Below are positions 57,321 to 64,000 of a stretch of DNA of 64,000 nucleotides, piece after piece. The position numbers were made by a program, and so were the translations under genes. Under the pieces are notes generated by a model that saw only the letters and a list, made by a program, of their open reading frames with translations, searched no databases and was not told where the DNA came from. Each line of letters opens with the position of its first letter. Position 1 is the stretch's first letter. Source of the DNA: Tolypocladium sp. Sup5 PDA-1 (lineage: Eukaryota; Ascomycota; Sordariomycetes; Hypocreales; Ophiocordycipitaceae); contig JPHH03000046.1 of assembly GCA_000750105.3 (NCBI GenBank), forward strand, positions 186,001 through 250,000, in the 5' to 3' direction.

Positions 57321-59450
57321 TCGTGGATTGTTCAGCTGATGGGAGTAGCGAGGTGCCTAGCGAGCACTCGGCTGCATGGAAAGGGAGCAAAAAATGAAAA
57401 AGATTCAGGAATAAATGAATGACTAATCACCTACTACTAACTGTGCGTTGCCCCGGGATGGAAAGCAAGGCAACCTGGTCCGTGGCGGGCGGCGGATTTA
57501 AAACCTTCGGTATCCGTATACGCGATATTAGAGTACGGATACCTTGAAGATAAAGCCGATATTCGGTCTATGTACCCGACCACCCGCTGTAACTAAGCCG
57601 ATGATCCACACCCACCTCGACGGTGGCCATGCAAACGGCTCGTACTTCGCATCTCAGCGATCGAATCGAACTCTCCCCCACTACCAACCTCATCCCACCA
57701 TCCGTCAGCGTGTCCAACTTGTGGATAATCATCTACGGACTACTACTACCAGTATTATCAACTGAGCCTGCCTATCGGTCCCTTGTAGTAAACTTGACTT
57801 GTCGCAAGCCGTTCCAACGAAAGCCGCGCAAGTCGACTCGCTGGGGCAAACGATACGTACTTTTGCCTGCTGCGGCCTACAAAACGAGACGATTCGCAGG
57901 CGTGTTGGTTGGGCACATGCATATACTCTTGCCTGCAAGGCGGGCTCGCTTCGCCACCCACTCGCGCATAGCGTCGTGTAAAAGATGTTACATTGCGTCG
58001 GACGTCAGCAAGAGTACCTGAATGATGTGATGGTGTGACCAGAGAGGGGTGGGTGGTGTTCTTGGCCTGGCTTTGTTTTGTCGTCGGTCACAACATGTGA
58101 TTACTCCACTGGGCTGCTCCCGGGAGCTTGGAGTCGTCCAAGCGGCGCGGGATGGGTTGATGATGGGCTGTTCGCTCGCCCACCGACTGCCGCTGAGGGT
58201 TACCACTTGGCGGCTTGGTAGCGAGCTGTGAGGGTTCGTCTCGCTTGGAAGAAGTCGCGGATTATCGTATCGTATCATTCTGGCGACGGGTGTAGAGAGT
58301 ATTAGACTGCAACTCGAGAACCAGACAAGTCTCCCTCAGCCCGCTGCAGCAACTCTCTCGTCTGTGAGGGAGGATACGAAGAACATGCCTCGCAAGTCGC
58401 CCGGTCAAGAGCGACTTTTCTTGGCCATGCTCTGGCTAGCTGCGAGCAACGACTCTCATGCGGCTCTTCGACAAATCTCGGCATCAGGCGGCATTTGTTC
58501 TGCGCACACACGCACGCTCGCACGCATGCAGCAGGGATGGCTTGCATTTCGGCGAGGCTTGCGTGTGGTGTCGCAACGCAGCAGAGCATTAAGAAGGATG
58601 GACCGCGACGAATGTGTTCGGCTGCGACTTGTCTGTCTATCCGTCAGTCTTTGACATGACGGTCGGCCGAAGCATGTGTTACAGCCGCCGCCCGGCCTGG
58701 AGACGCAATCATCTGGAACCGATGAGACCCTTTCCTTCGTTCGATCTCGTTGTCTTCTTCTCCAGACCAACGGTAGCAGGAACCAACAGCTAGAGGACCG
58801 TATCTGCAAGTGCATCGCCGAGCCAACAGGGTAAAAAAAACCCACATGCAGAAGTGGTGGCGGCGCTATAGGTATGACACTGCGCATATGAGCAGAACCA
58901 ACAGCGTTATTTTGAAACGCCCTAGGTTGTTGGAGAAGAAGGGTTCTCGGCTGGTTGACCCGCATTCTTTCTCCAGGCCAAAACGGGGCAAAGTTGAAAT
59001 GTCACTGGGGTCCGTGGTTTCGTCTTCCTTCTTGTGCATGCCGTGGGCAGAAAGCAGTCCGCTCTAACGGAAGTCTCCGTCTCATTTCCGTGCAGAGTTC
59101 CACGAAAGGATGGAGATGCGTCTTGCATTGTAGTAGCATCCCGGGGGTATTTGGCGGGTCGAAACACGGCCAATGTCACCACGGCTTGGGAGCTTCTTGA
59201 TCCATGTTGTTTTGCTTCTTCCGATCGAGAATCTCTTCGTCCTCGAGAGTTCAACAGCTTCCCCTCAACTATTAAAGGCGATGAATGCTCCCAATGACAA
59301 ACAAGACTTCGAACGACCAGCTTTTAATTCAATTCGACTTGAAACTTCTCAATAAGGGGTGACTTTAGTCCCTTGTCTTCTATTTATTCATCACGCCTTT
59401 ATATGAGACTCCTCAGTCATCAGCAGCAGGTCACATCCACTACTGTAACC
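57321..59450. other. Long intergenic region with an inverted repeat
   Basis: About 2.1 kb with no convincing gene. A perfect 10-bp inverted repeat (GGTATCCGTA / TACGGATACC, 15-bp spacer) lies at 57509-57543. The open frames on both strands lack domains. Confidence 0.45.
57509..57543. repeat. Perfect inverted repeat GGTATCCGTA-N15-TACGGATACC
   Basis: Both arms are exact complements. The words belong to the same TACGGA-rich family as the cluster at 5226-5276. It sits about 190 bp upstream of the EI24-like gene's start and could be a regulatory site or a small repeat remnant. Confidence 0.6.
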
Positions 59451-60419
59451 ATGCGTCTGATCCAAGCAGGATTCCTTTCTCTGGCCCTTGGGGGCGTTTC
59501 TGCAGAGTTCTTCGGCGACATCTTAAACTACCGGGCGGTCAATTTTACAGACCTTGGTACGGTACAGGTGCCCGAAGAATTGCTCAACTCTCGGCTGCCA
59601 GATGACGCATATGAAGTGAAGAACCTCACTTTAGTCGAGATTCCCGATAGCTATCGTGCGCTGCTTGAGCTGCAGAAGCGAGAGTGGCAGTCGGACATTG
59701 CTTATGCTGTTGCCGGTGGTGCTGTGGCAGCCACGGGTTTGGCAGCCATTGGCCCCGAGTATCCAATTATCGCAGTGCGCCTGTGGTTTGTCCGCGACAC
59801 GCCGGCGTACGACCAGACCGACGTATGGAAAAGGGCTCAAACTGTCACATTATTCCAACATGCGGCCGCGTACGCCTTTTTCGCCATAGGTGGTGGCTTT
59901 GTCGGCAACTGCGTCGGTAAAGGGGGTGACTGGGTCTCTGGCGTCATCGGCAATGCCTTCGCCTCAGGAGCTACGAAGGATGCCCGAGAGGACAAGAAAA
60001 AGCGAGACGACGACCTTTACCGCCAAGGTTTTTTTGAGCGCTGGGATCATGACTCCAGACAGCACGACGAACTCAAGCGATCCGGGGACAACTGCAGTCC
60101 TTCGGAGAGCGCTCTTGTTTACATCAAGGACGATATTGAGGCCTTCCCGACTGGGGCCACCATTAAGGTGACCTGCAAGGCGTACAGGGACTTTGGTTGG
60201 TGCGATCAGCTCGATGTCGCAAAGAGGTGGATTGTCGAAATGATTAACCGAGGCCATGTTGAGGGAACTTTTACCGTCTACAACCGCCACACGGCCACGG
60301 CGCATATGCGTTGCTCCGTCGCTGCTCGCCCTTTCTTCTTCAACCGCCACGAATGTCCCTTTGAGATTCCTGGTGACCAGGACGGCAGCACGTGCGTCAA
60401 CTGCCCCTATCGCACGTAA
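59451..60419 (+). CDS. Secreted or membrane protein of unknown family
   Basis: A 322-aa frame starting at 59451 (TAACCATGC); an upstream ATG at 59373 would mask the signal peptide MRLIQAGFLSLALGGVSA. The mature N-terminus has N-glycosylation sites (NFTD, NLTL). Two hydrophobic stretches follow, IAYAVAGGAVAATGLAAIG and HAAAYAFFAIGGGFVGNCV, with a Gly-rich connection that resembles pore-forming or membrane-associated sequences. The C-terminal 110 residues hold seven cysteines and end CPFEIPGDQDGSTCVNCPY. I recognise no family. Signal peptide plus cysteines make it an effector- or toxin-like candidate, but that is inference only. The next feature is a transposon relic. Confidence 0.65.
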   Translation: MRLIQAGFLSLALGGVSAEFFGDILNYRAVNFTDLGTVQVPEELLNSRLPDDAYEVKNLTLVEIPDSYRALLELQKREWQSDIAYAVAGGAVAATGLAAIGPEYPIIAVRLWFVRDTPAYDQTDVWKRAQTVTLFQHAAAYAFFAIGGGFVGNCVGKGGDWVSGVIGNAFASGATKDAREDKKKRDDDLYRQGFFERWDHDSRQHDELKRSGDNCSPSESALVYIKDDIEAFPTGATIKVTCKAYRDFGWCDQLDVAKRWIVEMINRGHVEGTFTVYNRHTATAHMRCSVAARPFFFNRHECPFEIPGDQDGSTCVNCPYRT

Positions 60420-61077
60420 GCGGCGTTGCATTCTCCTAGGGGCGGCGTCACAATCTACCCTGGGTATGTAGGGGAGAACAGCTACTCGCGCCTATATGCT
60501 AAAAGTAGAATAAGTAGTTTTGTTTAATGACATGCATTCGTTAGTGGGTTCCAGGTGGCTTGGGCGGTTGTGCTCAAGCCCCCGAATGTGTAGGCTTGTG
60601 CCCCAGCCGGCTGGACATCTCCGGCCGTCAAATCTCTCTGGCCCTGATTTCTAATGGGTGGCCGCAGCGAACAACTAACTATTAGGAGAATTGATTATAC
60701 GGTAGAGCCCATAATTCACACCCCTCGACGTGACGGCAGCTGCAGATGCCCGAATCCTACAGCCAATAACCCCAGGAGGATGCCCACGTCCGCTTTCACT
60801 TTAGCTCGCGTGGTTACTTTGGCTTCGCTGTTACCTTTCTCATTGCTACAGTATAGATTCTTGTGTTGAACCGAGATCTATTTTATCTGTAGTAGTTGGG
60901 TAAGACAATACATACTGCAGTTGTCGGTTCCATCGTCAAGGATGGCCATTGTCGTGGCAACGGCGTGTCCTTTGCTGGCACTGTTTATTTTGCCGTCACT
61001 GACCGTGCGCAACCCTCCACACCTCCAGAATCACTAGCGCCAGTAAGCCCCTGTCTGCCTTCATCAGCATGGTTTCG
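60420..61077. other. Region left of the transposase relic
   Basis: No gene. It contains GGCTTGGGCGGTTGTGCTCAAGCC, a short inverted GGCTTG/CAAGCC pair near 60556-60580, of the kind seen in hAT subterminal regions; this link is speculative. Confidence 0.35.
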
Positions 61078-61447
61078 ACATTCAACCTAGCGATTCTCCC
61101 ACGAAGAGAAAATGGGTTTGCAAGCCTTGCCTTAAGAAGCCGAAGCCAAAGATGTCAGGCTTCTCTGACGTTGGCACCCAGAATATCGAGAAACACCTAG
61201 TCATTTATTCAAAGAGTACAGACTCGTCGATGAGTCTGGGAAGAGGGAGCCGCCCGCTTTTGGAAAGGGATTCAGGGAGAAGACCCCCTCAAGGAACACC
61301 GTGGAGATGTTGAATCTCAACGCTTCAGACCCTAAGGAGCAAGCTATCGCGAACACTCTCATCAAGCGCTTCGATAGGGACTATTTTCAGAAAATTCTTC
61401 TCGAGTGGGTAGTCGACGCCAACATCTCCTTATTGCTAAACATATAA
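61078..61447 (+). mobile_element. hAT transposase relic with BED zinc finger
   Basis: The relic reads KRKWVCKPCLKKPKPKMSGF and then GTQNIEKHL, a BED-type finger with CxxC and a histidine end. After a frameshift near 61205 it continues LFKEYRLVDESGKREPPAFG and then EQAIANTLIKRFDRDYFQKI, followed by LLEWVVDANISLL and a stop. The last part matches the region just after the finger in fungal hAT transposases, where roughly 500 more residues with the catalytic DDE triad should follow; they are missing. The element is therefore a truncated, frameshifted remnant that cannot move itself. Confidence 0.65.
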
Positions 61448-61691
61448 TAATGGTTTCAGCGTACCTTAAAGAGTCCAGTGCAAGCGGTATAGATTGTCTT
61501 TGATTGATTGGGTGCAAATAATGACCTTATGGATAGTGATTCCCGACCCTCACATTTAAGCGTGAAGTTGGTGAATTTTCCATCGTCCTAAAATCTGTAC
61601 GTGTTAAGGGTACGGCGCGGCACACGATTTGGGGTTGAGGAAAAGCATACTCAGTTATCTTATGTATCGACATGTTTCTTCTCTCCCCCAA
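61448..61691. other. Spacer between the hAT relic and the GPI16 fragment
   Basis: About 240 bp without recognisable sequence. The right part, ending in a pyrimidine-rich stretch before 61692, may be the old GPI16 promoter/leader. Confidence 0.35.
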
Positions 61692-61812
61692 ATGCTTCAA
61701 CTACTGACGCTCGTCTTCCTCTCCCTTCTCCCAAGCACCCTCGTGGCCGCCGCCGCCGCCGCCGCCGAGTACCACGAGCAGCTCAACCTCCACCCCCTGA
61801 AGACTTCTCGAA
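61692..61812 (+). pseudogene. Truncated 5' end of GPI16/PIG-T
   Basis: From the ATG at 61692 the frame reads a signal peptide (MLQLLTLVFLSLLPSTLVAA), an alanine run (GCC repeats) and EYHEQLNLHPL. A signal peptide directly followed by EYHEQL-LHPL is the start of GPI transamidase subunit Gpi16/PIG-T. After about 37 codons the resemblance ends (KTSRIRTET), and the opposite strand becomes the 3' end of a polyketide synthase gene at 61813. The remaining about 550 residues are not present. The family call rests on a short stretch, so it is moderate. Confidence 0.55.
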
Positions 61813-64000
61813 TCAGGACTGAAACCGCGACGAGTCGACATGGGCACTCTTGGTGGCCACCTCGGCTGCGAGAGCGGTCAGTGACGTGCTCTGCATGATG
61901 CTAAAGATGGAAACCTCGGCAGCAGTTCGCTGGACCAACATGTTGCGCAGCTCCACGGCGACGAGCGAGTCGATGCCGTACTGCGTCGGCCGGTTCGCCA
62001 GCTCGATGTCCGTGACGGGTATCATGAAGATGCTGGACAGCTTCTCCGCGATGGTCGCGCCCACGAGCTCGGCTGCCTCGTTCATTGACTCCGTAGCAGC
62101 CAGCCTGCTTGCCAATGACCCGGAGCCGTCGCCGGCAGCGTTGCTGCTGTCCGTCAGTCCGCTCGCGCGGTCCTGCAATGCCGCAAACCGGGCGTCGCGA
62201 CCTAGCTGGGATTCGCCATCGGTGTCCCAGTGACGGCCGGGCCCGGAGTTCAGCCCGACAACCACTTGGGGCTCATACGGGGCGAGAATGGCACTTCCCA
62301 GCACGGCAAGCACCTGGTCCTCGCTGAGCGGCAGGTGGCCAGCTCTGTGTAAGCGGCCCAAGACACCAGCCGTCTCGGCAGCTACGCCGATGGCCTTGAC
62401 GGCACCAAGGTCGATGGACACAGCGGGGAGCCCGCGGGCAACGCGCCATCGCGCAAGGGCGTCCTGGTAGGATCCAGCGGCCGAGTAGTTGGACTGGCTG
62501 GGGTTACCGGCGACGCCTACGGCGGACGAGAGGATGACGAAGAAGTCTAATGAGTCGGCGCGCTGGAAGCTCTTGTGCAGGTTCCACGTACCGTGGACCT
62601 TGGGGAGGATAGCGGCCTGGTAATTGGTGAGCGTCATCTGCTCCAAGACGGCATCCTAGTAAAGGGGGCGCTGGTTAGCTCAGGGGTCACCTGCAATTCA
62701 CTCATATGTAAGGAGGCTTACCTGAAGAACCATGGCTGCTTGAATAACACCACGGACCGGCGGGAGGCCATCATCTTGGCACGAAAGCAGCGCGTTGGCA
62801 AGGGCAGTCTCGTCGGAGACGTTACAACTCACAGCCTTACTCGACAGCCAGTTTCTCTCAGCTCGCCGAGGAAAACAGCCGTCTTCTGGCCGTCGCCGGC
62901 GCTGCGCGATAGGAGAATCAAATTCCTCGCCCCTTGGGCTATCATCCAGTGCGCGATGGAGCGACCAATTCCACCCAGGCCGCCCACGAGCAAGTAGGAG
63001 CCATCTGGAGAGAACTTTGGGGTTGGAGTGGTGCGCCTCCGGGTCGGGACCATTTCCTGCGGGCCGACGGATAGCACGACCTTGCCCTTGTGCTTGCCCG
63101 CCTGAAGCAGGCGAAAGGCCTTGACAAGGTCGGCCATTGGATATGCCGTGACGGGATGGACGGGAGCAAGGACCTTGGCCTCCACGAGCCGGGCAATTTC
63201 GGACAGCGCGTGGTGCACGTCGCGCGGTTTGTGCTGCATGAGAGCGAGTAGGTAAAACGCCGAGAAGGACGTTTGGCGGCTGAACGGGCGCATCTCCAGA
63301 TGGCTATTAATTTCCAAATCTCGCTTGCCGATCTCGACAAAGTGTCCAAACGGAGCAAGCACGTTGAAGCTTTCCTGCAGAAGCGGGCCGGCCAGGGAGT
63401 TGAGGACCACATCGACGCCACGGCCCCCTGTGGCAGCGAGAATGCCGGCAGCAAACGATGCGTCTCGGCTGCTGAAGATGCGATCGGCCGGGATGCCGTA
63501 CCTGTCCATCACCAGCTCGCGCTTCTCGGGCGTCCCGACGGTAGCAAAGATGTCGGCGCCCAGGTGCCGTGCCATCATTATGGCCGCCTGTCCTACGCCG
63601 CCGGCCGCCGCGTGAATCAAGACGGTTTGGCCGCGCTGCAGATGAGCCAGGTCGATGAGCCCGATGTAGGCCGTACAGAAGACGACGGGCAGCGAGGCGG
63701 CCCCCTCGAAGCTGAGACCTGCCGGCATATGCATAGCGCTCGTCCACTCGACGCGCGCGCGGCTACCAAACGGGCCTCGCAGCAGACAGAAGACGCTATC
63801 GCCGGCGGCGTAGCCATGCGCGGCCGCGTTGCTGCCCACGCGGGTGATGATGCCGGCACACTCAAGTCCCATGACGCGCTCGTGAAGCTGGCCCATGGCG
63901 ACCATGACGTCGCGAAAGTTGACGCCATAGGCCCGGGGCTCAACCTCGATCATCTCGGGCGAGAGGGCGTCGGCATCGGCAGGAGGCGATGGGTCGTCGT
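61813..64000 (-). CDS. Highly reducing polyketide synthase, ER-KR-ACP end, frameshifted
   Basis: The 5' part lies beyond the right edge. Reading minus from 64000: an enoyl reductase (AYGVNFRDVMVAMGQL, NADPH motif IHAAAGGVGQAAIMMARHLG), then a ketoreductase (YLLVGGLGGIGRSIAHWM), then a 66-nt intron (62656-62721). The second ketoreductase half has catalytic Ser/Tyr in FVILSSAVGVAGNPSQSNYS, and the acyl carrier protein has its phosphopantetheine serine in QYGIDSLVAVELR near the C-terminus. The ER-KR-ACP order is that of type I highly reducing fungal PKSs. A frame break near 62832-62845 puts a TGA at 62829 in the ER/KR frame, while the expected KR sequence (SCNVSDETALANALLS, PPVRGVIQAAMVLQ) continues in another frame. 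It may be a pseudogene or a sequence error. The product is unknown. Confidence 0.88.

Noticed and set aside
62600..62900. PKS frame break explained as an intron
   Set aside because: GTAAGG and GTGAGT donors are present, but every acceptor tried removes conserved ketoreductase sequence or leads to a stop; a one-base indel fits better.

Overview
The window looks like nuclear DNA of a filamentous ascomycete (Pezizomycotina, most likely Sordariomycetes/Hypocreales). Genes carry short GT-AG introns of about 50-90 nt, often with CTRAY branch sites. Codons favour G/C in third position, and intergenic spaces are 0.3-3 kb. The products are typically fungal: complex I 49 kDa subunit, Coq6, Src1/Heh2, Atp4, Noc4, HMG-CoA reductase, Pnc1, Kex2, Snx4, Mdm38 and an Ayg1-type hydrolase. 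The order group is an inference from overall style, not from an alignment.

Layout. 1-10.3 kb: a membrane-anchored multicopper oxidase cut by the left edge, divergent from a secreted acid phosphatase, then a VIT/Ccc1-type metal transporter, an unknown ORF and a KCTD-type BTB protein. 11-21 kb: a dense block of housekeeping genes (nuo-49, coq6, src1, atp4, noc4), arranged as convergent and divergent pairs. 22.7-24.1 kb: a homologue of the ethylene-forming enzyme, alone between housekeeping genes. 27.1-31.8 kb: HMG-CoA reductase and nicotinamidase. 31.8-36 kb: a gene-poor stretch with two intron-containing tRNA-Lys(CUU) genes, an aldo-keto reductase relic with its middle deleted, and a small cysteine-rich secreted protein. 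36-44.9 kb: an Ayg1-like hydrolase, two genes of unknown function (one with a reading-frame conflict) and a mitochondrial phosphate carrier. 46-57.3 kb: kexin, sorting nexin 4, Mdm38/LETM1, a four-helix membrane protein, a small hypothetical and an EI24-like membrane protein. 57.3-64 kb: a secreted/membrane protein, a hAT transposase relic, the broken 5' end of a GPI16/PIG-T gene, and the ER-KR-ACP end of a highly reducing polyketide synthase that runs off the right edge and has a frameshift.

How genes relate. Several products serve mitochondrial energy metabolism (complex I, ubiquinone synthesis, ATP synthase, phosphate import, Mdm38). Kex2 and Snx4 act in Golgi/endosome traffic. The most interesting places are the ethylene-forming-enzyme homologue and the right end, where a transposon relic, a truncated essential-gene fragment and a frameshifted PKS lie within 2 kb and suggest a rearrangement breakpoint.

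Limits: exon borders were set by eye from splice motifs and protein continuity. Family assignments rest on recognised motifs, not on database searches.
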